From Serratia nevei (GTDB taxonomy: Bacteria; Pseudomonadota; Gammaproteobacteria; Enterobacterales; Enterobacteriaceae), in the NCBI RefSeq assembly GCF_037948395.1, contig NZ_CP149940.1, forward strand, positions 1,302,001 to 1,366,000: a DNA stretch of 64,000 bases. Reading direction: 5' to 3'. Shown here one piece after another: positions 17,405 to 27,432 of this stretch. Within the stretch, counting starts at the first letter, position 1, and every line of letters starts with the position of its first letter. Both the position numbers and the translations under genes were made by a program. Below the pieces are notes generated by a model that was not told the origin of the DNA, searched no databases, and was given only the letters and a program-made list of their open reading frames with translations.

Positions 17405-17428
17405 CGTTATATTATTTTTTATATAACG
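17405..17428. promoter_or_regulatory. ModE box upstream of modABC
   Basis: CGTTATAT, eight AT-rich bases, then ATATAACG make a perfect 8-8-8 inverted repeat 37-61 bases upstream of the modA start. This matches the ModE operator of the E. coli modA promoter, where molybdate-bound ModE represses transcription. Very strong match. Confidence 0.93.
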
Positions 17429-17465
17429 AAGAGTGATAATGCACGTTAACTTGCGGAGAAAAACA

Positions 17466-18239
17466 ATGAAACAGCAATGGACCAAATGGGTTGGCGGGAT
17501 CGTGTTGGCATCGGGCCTGGTGGCACAGGCTTCGGCGGCGGAAAAGATCACCGTGTTCGCCGCCGCGTCGCTGACCAACGCGCTGCAGGACATCGCCACC
17601 CAGTATCAAAAAGGCAAGGATGTGCAGGTGGTTTCCTCCTTTGCGTCCTCTTCGACGCTGGCGCGCCAAATTGAGCAGGGCGCCCCGGCCGATCTGTTCA
17701 TCTCCGCCGATCAACAGTGGATGGATTACGCCATCGACAAGCAGCAGATGGTGAAAGACACCCGCTATACGCTGCTGGGCAACGAACTGGTGCTGATCGC
17801 CGCCAAGAGCGATAAGCAAGATAAGATCGCCATCGACAAGCAGACCGACTGGACCAAGCTGCTCAACGGCGGCCGTCTGGCGGTGGGCGATCCGGATCAC
17901 GTGCCGGCCGGCATCTACGCCAAAGAGGCGCTGGAACACCTGGGCGCCTGGAGCGCGCTGGAGCCGAAACTGGCGCGCGCCAACAACGTGCGCAGCGCGA
18001 TGGCGCTGGTGGAGCGCGGTGAAGCGCCGCTCGGCATCGTCTACGGCTCCGACGCGGTCGCCAGCGACAAGGTGAAAGTGGTGGGCGTATTCCCGGAAGA
18101 CAGCCACAAACCGGTTGAATATCCGATGGCGATTGTGAAAGATCGTCAAAATCCGACGGTCAGCGCTTTCTATACCTATCTGAAGGGCCCGGAAGCGGCC
18201 GCTATTTTTGAACATTATGGATTCACCCCGCGTAAATGA
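17466..18239 (+). CDS. modA: Molybdate-binding periplasmic protein ModA
   Basis: A 257-residue binding protein from the ATG at 17466 (MKQQWTKW), with a signal peptide ending near residue 24 (...AQASA). The mature start EKITVFAAASLTNAL carries the conserved serine region that contacts molybdate, and FASSSTLARQIEQGAPADLFISAD is the typical second ligand loop. It delivers molybdate or tungstate to ModBC. It overlaps modB by four bases (ATGA) and is preceded by a ModE box. Confidence 0.97.
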   Translation: MKQQWTKWVGGIVLASGLVAQASAAEKITVFAAASLTNALQDIATQYQKGKDVQVVSSFASSSTLARQIEQGAPADLFISADQQWMDYAIDKQQMVKDTRYTLLGNELVLIAAKSDKQDKIAIDKQTDWTKLLNGGRLAVGDPDHVPAGIYAKEALEHLGAWSALEPKLARANNVRSAMALVERGEAPLGIVYGSDAVASDKVKVVGVFPEDSHKPVEYPMAIVKDRQNPTVSAFYTYLKGPEAAAIFEHYGFTPRK

Positions 18240-18925
18240 TTCTGAGTGAGTACGAGTGGCAGGCGGTTGAGCTGAGCCTGAAAGTCTCCGGTTTGGCGGT
18301 GGTCTGCAGCCTGCCGTTCGGCATTCTGATGGCCTGGGTGCTGGTGCGTTGCCGCTTTCCCGGCAAGGCGCTGCTGGACGGCGTCATTCACCTGCCCCTG
18401 GTGCTGCCGCCGGTGGTGGTCGGCTATTTGCTGCTGATCGCCATGGGGCGGCGCGGCGTCATCGGCGAGTGGCTGTACGACTGGTTCGGCTTCAGCTTCA
18501 GCTTTAGCTGGCGCGGCGCCGCGCTGGCATCGGCGGTGGTGGCGTTTCCGCTGATGGTGCGCGCCATCCGGCTGGCGCTGGAGGCGGTGGATACCCGGCT
18601 GGAGCAGGCGGCGAGCACGCTGGGCGCCAACCCGTGGCGGGTGTTTTTCACCATCACGCTGCCGCTGTCGCTGCCCGGCGTCATTGTCGGCGTGGTGCTG
18701 GCCTTCGCCCGCTCGCTGGGGGAGTTCGGCGCCACCATCACCTTCGTCTCCAACATTCCCGGTGAAACCCGCACCATTCCGCTGGCGATGTATACGCTGA
18801 TCGAAACGCCGGGGGCGGAAGCCGCCGCCGCGCGGCTGTGCGCGATCGCCATCGTGCTGTCGCTGGCTTCGCTGATGGTGTCCGAATGGCTGGCCCGCTG
18901 GGGCCGCAAACGGATGGGGGTGTAA
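18236..18925 (+). CDS. modB: Molybdate ABC transporter permease ModB
   Basis: A 229-residue inner-membrane permease with about five transmembrane helices. The ATPase-coupling motif appears as [30 protein letters not shown] (EAA loop). Length and sequence match E. coli ModB. Its start overlaps the modA stop and modC begins immediately after its stop, so the three are translated as one unit. Confidence 0.97.
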   Translation: MILSEYEWQAVELSLKVSGLAVVCSLPFGILMAWVLVRCRFPGKALLDGVIHLPLVLPPVVVGYLLLIAMGRRGVIGEWLYDWFGFSFSFSWRGAALASAVVAFPLMVRAIRLALEAVDTRLEQAASTLGANPWRVFFTITLPLSLPGVIVGVVLAFARSLGEFGATITFVSNIPGETRTIPLAMYTLIETPGAEAAAARLCAIAIVLSLASLMVSEWLARWGRKRMGV

Positions 18926-19993
18926 ATGCTGGAGCTGGATTTCTCGCAGCAGCTGGGCGACCTTAATCTCAACGTCCGCGCCGATTTGCCGGCGCAGGGC
19001 ATCACCGCGATTTTTGGCCTGTCCGGCGCGGGCAAAACTTCCCTGATCAACGCCATTGGCGGCCTGACCCGTTTGCAGCAGGGGCGCATCGCGCTCAATG
19101 GCCGCACGCTGGTGGATACCGCCGCGGGCCTTTGCCTGCCGCCGGAAAAGCGTCGTATCGGCTACGTGTTTCAGGATGCACGGCTGTTCCCGCACTATCG
19201 GGTGCGCGGCAACCTGCAGTACGGCATGGCGGCCGGCATGCGCGCACAGTTCAACACTATCGTCGAGCTGCTGGGCATCGGGCCGTTGCTCAATCGGCTG
19301 CCGCTGACGCTCTCCGGCGGTGAAAAACAGCGGGTGGCGATCGGCCGCGCGCTGCTGACCGCGCCGGAACTGCTGCTGATGGACGAGCCGCTGGCCTCGC
19401 TCGATCTGCCGCGCAAACGCGAGCTGCTGCCGTATCTGGAGCGGTTGGCGCAGGACGTCAACATCCCCATCCTCTACGTCAGCCATAGCCTGGACGAGAT
19501 CCTGCGCCTGGCCGAGCAGGTGATGGTGCTGGATCGCGGCGAGGTGCGTGCGTTCGGCGGGCTGGAAGCCGTCTGGGCCAGCAGCGCGCTGCGGCCGTGG
19601 CTGCAGCGTGAAGATCAGAGCAGCGTGCTGCGCGTCAGCGTGATTGAGCATCATCAGCGCTATGCCATGACCGCGCTGGCGCTCGGCGATCAAAGGCTGT
19701 GGGTCAGCGGTATCGACGCCGAACTGGGCACCCAGTTGCGCATTCGCATCAACGCCGCCGACGTCTCGCTGGTGCTGCAGCCGCCGGTCAACAGCAGCAT
19801 TCGCAACGTGTTGCCGGCCAAGGTAAGCGAGTGTCTGGACGTGGACGGGCAGGTGGAAGTGAAGCTGGCGGTCGGGGAGCACGTGCTGTGGGCGCGGATC
19901 ACGCCGTGGGCGCGAGACGAACTGGCGATCCGCCCTGGGCAGTGGCTGTACGCGCAGGTGAAGAGCGTGTCGATCAGCCGCGAGAGCCGCTAA
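18926..19993 (+). CDS. modC: Molybdate ABC transporter ATP-binding protein ModC
   Basis: A 355-residue ATPase: Walker [12 protein letters not shown], signature LSGGEKQRV, Walker [12 protein letters not shown], switch histidine in YVSHSLDE. The C-terminal 65 residues ([18 protein letters not shown]...) form a Mop/TOBE domain that binds oxyanion and gives feedback inhibition of transport. It ends the modABC operon; a GC-rich hairpin at 19999-20017 without a T-run follows. Confidence 0.97.
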   Translation: MLELDFSQQLGDLNLNVRADLPAQGITAIFGLSGAGKTSLINAIGGLTRLQQGRIALNGRTLVDTAAGLCLPPEKRRIGYVFQDARLFPHYRVRGNLQYGMAAGMRAQFNTIVELLGIGPLLNRLPLTLSGGEKQRVAIGRALLTAPELLLMDEPLASLDLPRKRELLPYLERLAQDVNIPILYVSHSLDEILRLAEQVMVLDRGEVRAFGGLEAVWASSALRPWLQREDQSSVLRVSVIEHHQRYAMTALALGDQRLWVSGIDAELGTQLRIRINAADVSLVLQPPVNSSIRNVLPAKVSECLDVDGQVEVKLAVGEHVLWARITPWARDELAIRPGQWLYAQVKSVSISRESR

Positions 19994-20024
19994 GACAGGC
20001 CCTCCCGGCGGGAGGGCGAAAAGA

Positions 20025-20843
20025 TTACAGCACGCGGGTGCGGATCACCTCGGCGATGCCCGGCTGCAGGTTATCGGCGATCACCAGATCGGCGCGTTCC
20101 TTGATCGTGTCATCGGCGTTGCCCATCGCCACGCCCAACCCGACCGCTTCCAGCATGCTGATGTCGTTGTAGTTGTCGCCGAATGCCACCACCTGATCCA
20201 TGCTCAGCCCCTGCGACTCCACCCATTGGCGCAGGCGCTTGCCTTTGCTGTTGCCGCCTTTGGCGATATCCACCTGATCGTGCCAGGACCATTCGCATGC
20301 CAGCCCCAGCTCTTTCTCCACCGTGTCGGCAAACTCGCGCAGCGCCAGGGTATCGGCGTGCGAGGTGGCGAATTTCCAGATCGCCTGCGCGTCGTCGGCC
20401 GCCTGCGCCAGGCTGCCGACCTGCAGCAGCGTTGGGCGCTGCGCTACCGGCAGGGTTTCGGCCCAGGCCAGCGAGCGGGTCACGTGGCCGCTCGGCTCCT
20501 GGTAGAGCATGGCGTCGTCAACATACATCAGCCCGTGAATGTCGGTCTGTTTGAGCATCTGCAGCACCTGCTTGGCCTGATCTTTCGCCAGAGGATCGGC
20601 CGCCAGCACCTTCTTCTGCTGAAAATCATACAGGTAGGTGCCGTTGCAGCAGATGGCCGGGGTGTCTATCTGCAGCGCCTGGTAGAACGGATGGATAGCG
20701 ACGTGGTGGCGGCCGGTGACCACCACCACCTGGATGCCGGCGGCGCGCGCCTGCGCCAGCGCTTCCAGCGACTGCGGTAAGATGCGTTTTTGGTTGTCCA
20801 GCAGGGTGCCGTCAAGATCGAGGGCGATGACGCGGTAGCTCAT
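20025..20843 (-). CDS. ybhA: HAD-superfamily (Cof-type) phosphatase YbhA, pyridoxal phosphate phosphatase
   Basis: A 272-residue protein; the ATG at 20843 gives MSYRVIALDLDGTLL, aligning with E. coli YbhA, though its ribosome site is weak. HAD motif I is DLDGT, motif II is in VVVTGRHH, the motif III lysine is in GGNSKGKR and motif IV is FGDNYNDISML. E. coli YbhA dephosphorylates pyridoxal phosphate and some sugar phosphates. It is convergent with modC. Confidence 0.93.
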   Translation of the reverse strand: MSYRVIALDLDGTLLDNQKRILPQSLEALAQARAAGIQVVVVTGRHHVAIHPFYQALQIDTPAICCNGTYLYDFQQKKVLAADPLAKDQAKQVLQMLKQTDIHGLMYVDDAMLYQEPSGHVTRSLAWAETLPVAQRPTLLQVGSLAQAADDAQAIWKFATSHADTLALREFADTVEKELGLACEWSWHDQVDIAKGGNSKGKRLRQWVESQGLSMDQVVAFGDNYNDISMLEAVGLGVAMGNADDTIKERADLVIADNLQPGIAEVIRTRVL

Positions 20844-21021
20844 AGGGTTCTCGTTATCGTTAGCCATAAAATTAATCCGATGGTACACCGGATAGCCAAC
20901 GGAGAAAACCGCGTGAGCTTCCGGTGCTAAGCGGGGTTGCCATGCGACGGATGTGCGGTAAGCTAGGGGCAATCGAACGGCCTGAAACCGGTTCCTCTTT
21001 TACCCTTTGCAAGGAGAACAC

Positions 21022-22017
21022 ATGAAGCAAATCGTTTATGTCGCCAGCCCGGAGAGCCAGCAGATCCACGTTTGGCAGTTGGACGATGCCGGCGCGCTGG
21101 CGCTGCTGCAAACCGTTGATGTGCCGGGCCAGGTGCAGCCGATGACCCTTCATCCGGACAAGACCCACCTGTACGTCGGCGTACGTCCGGCGTTCGGCAT
21201 CGTCAGCTATCGCATCGAGGCGGACGGCACGCTGCAGCAGGCCGGCATGGCGCCGCTGCCGGGCAGCCCGACCCATATCTCCACCGATTTGCAGGGGCGT
21301 TACCTGTTCTCCGCCTCCTACAGCGGCAACTGCGCCAGCATCAGCCCGATCGGCCACGACGGCGTGGTGACGGCGCCTATTCAGCAGATCGACGGCCTGA
21401 CCGCGCCGCACTCGGCGAACATCGATCCGACCAACCAGCTGGTGCTGGTGCCTTGCCTGAAAGAAGACCGCATCCGCCTGTTCAACCTGAGCCTGGCGGG
21501 CCAGCTGACGCCACACGCGCAGGAAGCGGTGGCGACCGCCGCCGGCGCCGGGCCGCGTCATATGGCGTTCCACCACAACGACAAGTTCGCTTACTGCGTC
21601 AATGAGCTGGACGGTACGGTGGACGTGCTGGCCATCTCGGAAAACGGCGGCCACTACACCGTGACGCAGACGCTGGACATCATGCCGGCCGACTTCGACG
21701 GCACCCGCTGGGCGGCGGACATTCATATCACGCCGAACGGCCGCTTCCTGTACACCAGCGATCGCACCGCCAGCATTCTGACCATCTTCAGCGTTTCCGA
21801 AGACGGCGGCACGCTGAGCGTGGTCGGCTATCACCCGACCGAAGCGCAGCCGCGCGGTTTCAATATCGATCACAGCGGCCGCTTCGTGATTTCGTCCGGC
21901 CAGAAGTCCGATCACATCGCGGTGCATGAGATTGATCAGCGCAGCGGTGAGCTGACCACGCTGGCGCGTTATCCGGTGGGCAAAGGCCCGATGTGGGTGA
22001 GCGTGCTGGCGAAGTAA
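21022..22017 (+). CDS. pgl: 6-phosphogluconolactonase (seven-bladed propeller type)
   Basis: A 331-residue cytosolic enzyme, the same length as E. coli Pgl (YbhE), that hydrolyses 6-phosphogluconolactone in the oxidative pentose phosphate pathway. An AAGGAG ribosome site lies six bases before the ATG at 21022 ([18 protein letters not shown]). Repeated beta-propeller blades are visible, for example [33 protein letters not shown] and [13 protein letters not shown]. It is divergent from ybhA and ends in a good terminator. Confidence 0.97.
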   Translation: MKQIVYVASPESQQIHVWQLDDAGALALLQTVDVPGQVQPMTLHPDKTHLYVGVRPAFGIVSYRIEADGTLQQAGMAPLPGSPTHISTDLQGRYLFSASYSGNCASISPIGHDGVVTAPIQQIDGLTAPHSANIDPTNQLVLVPCLKEDRIRLFNLSLAGQLTPHAQEAVATAAGAGPRHMAFHHNDKFAYCVNELDGTVDVLAISENGGHYTVTQTLDIMPADFDGTRWAADIHITPNGRFLYTSDRTASILTIFSVSEDGGTLSVVGYHPTEAQPRGFNIDHSGRFVISSGQKSDHIAVHEIDQRSGELTTLARYPVGKGPMWVSVLAK

Positions 22018-22039
22018 TTCGGCGGTCAGATGAGTATGG

Positions 22040-22074
22040 AAAAAGCGCGGTTCGGTTGAATCGCGCTTTTTTAT
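22040..22074. terminator. Terminator between pgl and ybhB
   Basis: AAAAGCGCG ... CGCGCTTTT with a T-run on the plus strand and an A-rich lead, so it can work for both convergent genes. The right arm and T-run read GCTTTTTTAT, identical to the first ten bases of the 15-base lambda att core. Confidence 0.9.
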
Positions 22075-22084
22075 TGGCGGGGGA

Positions 22085-22567
22085 TCAGTTGAACGTCACC
22101 GTCAGCGTGGCGCTGCCGAGGCTGTGGAAATGGACGTTAAAGCCCACCAGCGCGCCGCTGGATCCCTCATCCACTTCGATACGCTCCACGTCCAGCGCAT
22201 GCACGGTGAACTGGTAGCGGTGGCTCTCGCCCTCTGGCGGCGCCGCGCCGCCGTAGCCAGCCGAGCCGAAGTCGGTGCGGGTCTGCAGTGCGCCGGCGGG
22301 CAGCGGCGCTTTGCCGGAGCCCGCGCCCTGGGGCAGCTCGCGCACGTCGGCGGGAATGTTGGCCACGATCCAGTGCCACCAGCCGGAGCCGGTCGGGGCA
22401 TCGGGATCGTAAACGGCGATTACGAAGCTCTTGGTGCCGGCCGGCACGCCGTCCCAGGCCAGGTGGGGCGACAGGTTATCGCCGTGGTAGCCCATGCCGT
22501 TGAAGACCTGCGCCTGCGGCAGCTTGCCGCCGTCCTGCAGATCGTTGCTGTACAAACGAAAAGCCAT
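22085..22567 (-). CDS. ybhB: YbhB/YbcL family Raf-kinase-inhibitor-like protein
   Basis: A 160-residue protein of the phosphatidylethanolamine-binding fold, starting at the ATG at 22567 (MAFRLYSNDLQDGG). Family landmarks are LSPHLAWDGVPAGTKSFVIAVYDPDAPTGSGWWHW, with the ligand-pocket DPDAP and HW residues, and YGGAAPPEGESHRYQF. The biochemical function is unknown; in E. coli ybhB also lies beside bioA, next to the lambda attachment site. Confidence 0.92.
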   Translation of the reverse strand: MAFRLYSNDLQDGGKLPQAQVFNGMGYHGDNLSPHLAWDGVPAGTKSFVIAVYDPDAPTGSGWWHWIVANIPADVRELPQGAGSGKAPLPAGALQTRTDFGSAGYGGAAPPEGESHRYQFTVHALDVERIEVDEGSSGALVGFNVHFHSLGSATLTVTFN

Positions 22568-22723
22568 AGTGACTCCCAGTTGTCGGTAAACGCGGACCCT
22601 TAAGCTAGATCGTTTCGCCGTGACAATACAAGTGGGATTGCCATTCGCCAACGGCGGCGCGGATCGGTTACCATGGCCGCATCTTCCTTCCTACAGACCG
22701 CCGGATAGCCAAATAACGCCACC

Positions 22724-23125
22724 ATGATCTCACTGAAAAAACGCACGCCGTGGTTCGGCTGGCTGCGCCGTTGGGCCAAAAGCATCAAGCGCGATATTTA
22801 CGCGCTGTGGCTGGCCGCCCGTGATAAGCGCACCCCGTGGTACGCCAAACTGATCGCGCTGCTGGTGGCCGGCTATGCGATCTCGCCGATCGATCTGATC
22901 CCGGACTTCATTCCGGTGCTGGGCTATCTGGATGACGTCATCATCGTGCCGTTGGGCATCATGCTGGCGGTGCGCCTGATCCCCAAGCCGCTGATGGCCG
23001 AGCTGCGCGAGAAGGCGCAAAAGCGCGTCGATAACCCCACCGGCCGCATGGCGGCAGCGATGATCATTTTACTTTGGCTGCTGTGTCTGGGATTGCTGGC
23101 CCGCTATCTGGACCAGCATTGGTAA
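22724..23125 (+). CDS. DUF1232 (YkvA family) membrane protein
   Basis: A 133-residue protein with the DUF1232 core: WYAKLIALLVAGYAISPIDLIPDFIPVLGYLDDVIIVPLGI. The SPIDLIPDFIP motif is the hallmark of the family. A second hydrophobic segment closes the protein (MIILLWLLCLGLLARYL). The charged N terminus (KKRTPWFGWLRRWAKSIKRD) should remain in the cytosol. Function unknown. It ends four bases before the convergent bioA stop and is not in the E. coli K-12 arrangement. Confidence 0.85.
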   Translation: MISLKKRTPWFGWLRRWAKSIKRDIYALWLAARDKRTPWYAKLIALLVAGYAISPIDLIPDFIPVLGYLDDVIIVPLGIMLAVRLIPKPLMAELREKAQKRVDNPTGRMAAAMIILLWLLCLGLLARYLDQHW

Positions 23126-23129
23126 GCCA

Positions 23130-24404
23130 TTAACGCGCGGCGGCGGCGACGGCGGCGGTCAGGCGGCTGAGCTGTTCCGCTTCGATGATGTAAGGCGGCA
23201 TCAGGTAAATCAGCTTGCCGAACGGCCGGATCCACACCCCGCGCTCGACGAATCCGCGCTGCAGCTCGGCGACGTCCACCGGTTCACGCATCTCCACCAC
23301 CCCAATCGCGCCCAGCACCCGCACGTCCGCCACCTTCGGCAGCGCCGCGAGCGGCAGCAGTTCCTGTTTCAGCTGGGCTTCGATGGCGCTCACCTGCGCC
23401 TGCCAGCGATTTTCCGCCAGCAGCGCCAGGCTGGCGTCCGCCACCGCGCAGGCCAGCGGGTTGCCCATAAAGGTTGGGCCGTGCATAAAGCAGCCGGCCG
23501 CGCCGTTGCTGATGGTCTCCGCCACGTGGCGGGTGGTCAGGGTGGCGGAAAGCGTCATGTAGCCGCCGGTCAGCGCCTTGCCCAGGCAGAGAATGTCCGG
23601 CACCACCTGCGCGTGCTCGCAGGCGAACAGCTTGCCGGTGCGGCCGAAGCCGGTGGCGATCTCGTCGGCGATCAGCAGCACCTGATGGCGATCGCACAGC
23701 TCGCGCACCCGCTTGAGGTAGGTCGGGTGGTAGATACGCATGCCGCCGGCGCCTTGCACCACCGGTTCCAGGATCACCGCCGCCACTTCACCGGCGTGCT
23801 GCTCCAGCAGCGCGGCGAACGGCGCGATGTCCTCTTCGCGCCATTCCTCGTCGAAGCGGCACTGCGGCGCGGTGGCGAACAGGTGCGGCGCCAGGTAACC
23901 CTGATAGAGGCTGTGCATCGAGTTGTCAGGATCGCAGACCGACATCGCGCCGAAGGTATCGCCGTGATAGCCGTGGCGCAGCGTCAGGATGCGCTGCCGC
24001 CGCTCACCGCGCGCCTGCCAGTACTGCAGCGCCATCTTCAGCGACACTTCCACCGCCACCGAACCGGAATCCGCCAGGAACACGCACTGCAGCGCTTCCG
24101 GCGTCATCGCCACTAACCGGCGGCACAGCGAGATGGCGGCCGGATGGGTAATACCGCCGAACATCACGTGCGACATCTTCTCCAGCTGCCGGCTGGCGGC
24201 CTGATTCAGGTGCGGATGGTTGTAACCGTGGATCGCCGCCCACCAGGAGGACATACCGTCCACCAGACGCCGGCCGTCCGCCAGCTGCAGCTCGACGCCG
24301 CTGGCCGACTCGATCGGGTAACAGGGTAACGGGCGGCTCATGGAGGTGTAGGGGTGCCAGATATGACGTTGGTCAAACGCCAGGTCGGAAGCGGTCACAG
24401 ACAT
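23130..24404 (-). CDS. bioA: Adenosylmethionine-8-amino-7-oxononanoate aminotransferase
   Basis: A 424-residue PLP enzyme (E. coli BioA is 429) that uses SAM as amino donor to make 7,8-diaminopelargonate in biotin synthesis. The ATG at 24404 begins [22 protein letters not shown]; the longer frame runs through the BirA operator. The PLP lysine is in [10 protein letters not shown], and the substrate region [16 protein letters not shown] is conserved. Its transcript is divergent from bioBFCD and both share the operator in the 88-base gap. Confidence 0.98.
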   Translation of the reverse strand: MSVTASDLAFDQRHIWHPYTSMSRPLPCYPIESASGVELQLADGRRLVDGMSSWWAAIHGYNHPHLNQAASRQLEKMSHVMFGGITHPAAISLCRRLVAMTPEALQCVFLADSGSVAVEVSLKMALQYWQARGERRQRILTLRHGYHGDTFGAMSVCDPDNSMHSLYQGYLAPHLFATAPQCRFDEEWREEDIAPFAALLEQHAGEVAAVILEPVVQGAGGMRIYHPTYLKRVRELCDRHQVLLIADEIATGFGRTGKLFACEHAQVVPDILCLGKALTGGYMTLSATLTTRHVAETISNGAAGCFMHGPTFMGNPLACAVADASLALLAENRWQAQVSAIEAQLKQELLPLAALPKVADVRVLGAIGVVEMREPVDVAELQRGFVERGVWIRPFGKLIYLMPPYIIEAEQLSRLTAAVAAAAR

Positions 24405-24406
24405 AC

Positions 24407-24440
24407 TTGTAAACCAAATTGAGTTAAGATTGGTTGACAG
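24407..24440. promoter_or_regulatory. BirA operator between bioA and bioB
   Basis: TTGTAAACC, 16 bases, then GGTTGACAG form the inverted repeat of the biotin operator; E. coli has the same arms with the same 16-base spacer (TTGTAAACC / GGTTTACAA). The right arm differs at two positions. BirA with biotinyl-AMP would repress both divergent promoters. Confidence 0.95.
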
Positions 24441-24492
24441 TATATCCACAATATTTAAACTGGCGACACTTTTTCGTTTTGGAGACGCCATG

Positions 24493-25530
24493 ATGGCCGA
24501 TCGCATTCACTGGACAGTAGGGCAAGCCCAGGCCCTGTTTGATAAACCTCTGCTTGAACTGCTGTTCGAAGCGCAAACCGTACACCGCCAGCACTTTGAC
24601 CCGCGTCAGGTGCAGGTCAGCACGCTGCTGTCGATCAAGACCGGCGCTTGCCCGGAAGACTGCAAATACTGCCCGCAAAGCTCGCGCTACAAGACCGGCC
24701 TGGAGTCGGAGCGGTTGATGCAGGTCGAACAGGTACTGGAATCGGCGCGCAAGGCCAAGGCGAACGGCTCGACCCGTTTTTGCATGGGCGCGGCGTGGAA
24801 GAACCCGCACGAGCGCGATATGCCTTATCTGCAGCAGATGGTGCAGGGCGTGAAAGCGATGGGCATGGAAACCTGCATGACGCTGGGCACGCTTGACGGC
24901 ACTCAGGCCGAGCGGCTGGCGGAAGCCGGGTTGGATTATTACAACCATAACCTCGATACCTCGCCGGAGTTCTACGGCAGCATCATCACCACCCGCAGCT
25001 ACCAGGAACGCCTGGATACGCTCGACAAAGTGCGCGACGCCGGCATCAAAGTATGCTCCGGTGGCATCGTCGGGCTGGGTGAAACGGTGCGCGACCGCGC
25101 CGGGCTGCTGGTGCAGCTGGCCAACCTGCCGAAGCCGCCGGAGAGCGTGCCGATCAACATGTTGGTGAAGGTAAAAGGCACGCCGCTGGCGGATAATGAT
25201 GACGTCGATCCGTTCGACTTTATCCGGACCATCGCGGTGGCGCGCATCATGATGCCGTCTTCTTATGTCCGCCTCTCCGCCGGCCGTGAACAGATGAACG
25301 AACAGACGCAGGCGATGTGCTTTATGGCCGGCGCCAACTCGATCTTCTACGGTTGCAAGCTGCTGACCACGCCGAACCCGGAAGAAGACAAGGATCTGCA
25401 ACTGTTCCGCAAGCTGGGGCTGAACCCGCAGCAGACCGCCACCGAACACGGCGACAACCAGCAACAGCAGGTGCTGGCTAAGCAGCTGCTGAACGCCGAT
25501 ACCGCCGAGTTTTACAACGCGGCGCCGTGA
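24493..25530 (+). CDS. bioB: Biotin synthase
   Basis: A 345-residue radical SAM enzyme that inserts sulphur into dethiobiotin. ATG 24493 is chosen over 24490 because the GGAG at 24481 is then eight bases away and CPEDCKYC falls at C53/C57/C60 as in E. coli. Further conserved segments are [12 protein letters not shown], which carries the [2Fe-2S] ligand region, and LSAGREQM with its arginine. First gene of bioBFCD; its stop overlaps the bioF start (TGATG). Confidence 0.98.
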   Translation: MADRIHWTVGQAQALFDKPLLELLFEAQTVHRQHFDPRQVQVSTLLSIKTGACPEDCKYCPQSSRYKTGLESERLMQVEQVLESARKAKANGSTRFCMGAAWKNPHERDMPYLQQMVQGVKAMGMETCMTLGTLDGTQAERLAEAGLDYYNHNLDTSPEFYGSIITTRSYQERLDTLDKVRDAGIKVCSGGIVGLGETVRDRAGLLVQLANLPKPPESVPINMLVKVKGTPLADNDDVDPFDFIRTIAVARIMMPSSYVRLSAGREQMNEQTQAMCFMAGANSIFYGCKLLTTPNPEEDKDLQLFRKLGLNPQQTATEHGDNQQQQVLAKQLLNADTAEFYNAAP

Positions 25531-26681
25531 TGAGCTGGCAACAACGCATCGAGCAGGCGCTGGCAGAACGGCACCTCAACGCCGCCTACCGTCGGCGACA
25601 GACCACCGAGGGCGGCAACGGCCGCCAGATCCGGCTGGGCGATCGTCTCTACCTGAACTTCTCCGGCAACGACTACCTGGGGCTGAGCCAGGATGCGCGG
25701 GTGATCGCCGCCTGGCAGCAGGGCGCGCAGCGTTACGGCGTCGGCAGCGGCGGGTCGGGCCACGTCACCGGCTTTAGCGCGGCGCATCAGGCGCTGGAGG
25801 AGCAACTGGCGGCGTGGCTCGGCTATCCGCGCGCGCTGCTGTTCATCTCCGGTTACGCCGCCAACCAGGCGGTGCTGGCGGCGTTGATGCAGAAAGGCGA
25901 TCGCATTTTAGCCGATCGCCTCAGCCACGCCTCGCTGCTGGAGGCGGCGGCGCAGTCGCCGGCCGAGCTGCGCCGCTTCCAGCACAATCAGCCGCAGGCG
26001 CTGGCGGATCTGCTGGCCAAACCCTGTGAAGGGCAGCGGCTGGCGGTGACCGAAGGGGTGTTCAGCATGGACGGCGACGGCGCACCGTTGGCGGAACTGC
26101 ATCGCTTAACCCGCGCGGCGGGCGCCTGGCTGATGGTGGACGATGCCCACGGCGTCGGCGTGCGCGGCGAGCAAGGCCGCGGCAGCTGCTGGCAACAGGG
26201 CGTGCGCCCTGAACTGCTGGTGGCGACCTTCGGCAAGGCGTTCGGCGTCAGCGGCGCAGCGGTGCTGTGCGATGAGGCGACCGCCGAGTATCTGCTGCAG
26301 TTCGCCCGCCATCTGATCTACAGCACCGCGATGCCGCCGGCGCAGGCCTGTGCGCTGCAGGCGGCGCTGGCCTGCATTCGAGAGGGCGATGAACTGCGCG
26401 CCCGGCTGCAGGACAACATTCGGCGTTTCCGCCAGGGCGCGGCGCCGCTGGCGCTAACCCTGACGGATTCCGACACCGCCATCCAGCCGCTGCTGGTGGG
26501 GGACAATCAACGCGCGCTCGATCTGGCGACCCGCCTGCGCGAGCGCGGGCTGTGGGTGAGCGCCATCCGCCCGCCGACGGTGCCGCCGGGCGGCGCGCGG
26601 CTGCGCATCACCCTGACGGCGGCGCATCAGCCGCAGGACATCGATCGCCTGCTGGAGGTATTGCATGACGTCAGCCAATGA
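25530..26681 (+). CDS. bioF: 8-amino-7-oxononanoate synthase
   Basis: A 383-residue PLP enzyme that condenses pimeloyl-ACP with alanine. The ATG at 25530 overlaps the bioB stop and begins [11 protein letters not shown], as in E. coli; a GTG three bases earlier is a possible alternative. The PLP lysine is in [12 protein letters not shown], and the glycine-rich [10 protein letters not shown] and [10 protein letters not shown] motifs are intact. It overlaps bioC by 17 bases. Confidence 0.98.
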   Translation: MSWQQRIEQALAERHLNAAYRRRQTTEGGNGRQIRLGDRLYLNFSGNDYLGLSQDARVIAAWQQGAQRYGVGSGGSGHVTGFSAAHQALEEQLAAWLGYPRALLFISGYAANQAVLAALMQKGDRILADRLSHASLLEAAAQSPAELRRFQHNQPQALADLLAKPCEGQRLAVTEGVFSMDGDGAPLAELHRLTRAAGAWLMVDDAHGVGVRGEQGRGSCWQQGVRPELLVATFGKAFGVSGAAVLCDEATAEYLLQFARHLIYSTAMPPAQACALQAALACIREGDELRARLQDNIRRFRQGAAPLALTLTDSDTAIQPLLVGDNQRALDLATRLRERGLWVSAIRPPTVPPGGARLRITLTAAHQPQDIDRLLEVLHDVSQ

Positions 26682-27432
26682 CGCGGTGAACAAACAGGCG
26701 GTCGCTTCGGCCTTCAGCCGCGCCGCCGGCAGCTACGACGCCGCCGCCGCGCTGCAGCGAGACGTTGGCGAGCGCTTACTGGGGATGGGGAGTGCCCATC
26801 CGGGCGAACGGCTGCTGGATGCCGGCTGCGGCACCGGCTATTTCAGCCGCCTGTGGCGCGAGCGCGGCAAGCAGGTGACCGCGCTCGATCTGGCGCCGGG
26901 CATGCTGGACGTTGCCCGTCAACGGCAGGCGGCGCACCATTATCTGCTGGGCGATATCGAACAGGTGCCGCTGCCCGATGCGGCGATGGACATCTGTTTC
27001 AGCAGCCTGGTAGTGCAGTGGTGCAGCGATCTGCCCGCCGCGCTGGCGGAGCTGTATCGCGTGACCCGCCCCGGCGGAGTAATTTTGTTTTCCACGCTGG
27101 CGGCGGGATCGCTGCAGGAACTGGGGGACGCCTGGCAACAGGTGGACGGCGAGCGCCACGTGAACGCCTTTCTGCCGCTGGCGCAGATCCGCGCCGCCTG
27201 TGCTGACTATCGGCACGAACTGATCACGGAGCTGCGCACCCTGAACTACCCGGACGTGATGACGCTGATGCGTTCGCTCAAGGGCATCGGGGCCACGCAC
27301 CTGCATCAGGGGCGCGAGGGCGGCCTGATGTCGCGTGGCCGTCTCGCCGCGCTGCAGGCGGCTTACCCGTGCCGGCAGGGGCAGTTCCCACTCAGCTATC
27401 ATCTGGTTTATGGAGTGATTTATCGTGATTAA
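26665..27432 (+). CDS. bioC: Malonyl-ACP O-methyltransferase
   Basis: A 255-residue SAM methyltransferase that caps malonyl-ACP so that fatty acid synthesis can build the pimelate chain of biotin. Motif I is [12 protein letters not shown], followed by [11 protein letters not shown]; the N-terminal [17 protein letters not shown] is typical of BioC. It overlaps bioF at its start and bioD at its end (8 bases), consistent with coupled translation. Confidence 0.97.
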   Translation: MTSANDAVNKQAVASAFSRAAGSYDAAAALQRDVGERLLGMGSAHPGERLLDAGCGTGYFSRLWRERGKQVTALDLAPGMLDVARQRQAAHHYLLGDIEQVPLPDAAMDICFSSLVVQWCSDLPAALAELYRVTRPGGVILFSTLAAGSLQELGDAWQQVDGERHVNAFLPLAQIRAACADYRHELITELRTLNYPDVMTLMRSLKGIGATHLHQGREGGLMSRGRLAALQAAYPCRQGQFPLSYHLVYGVIYRD

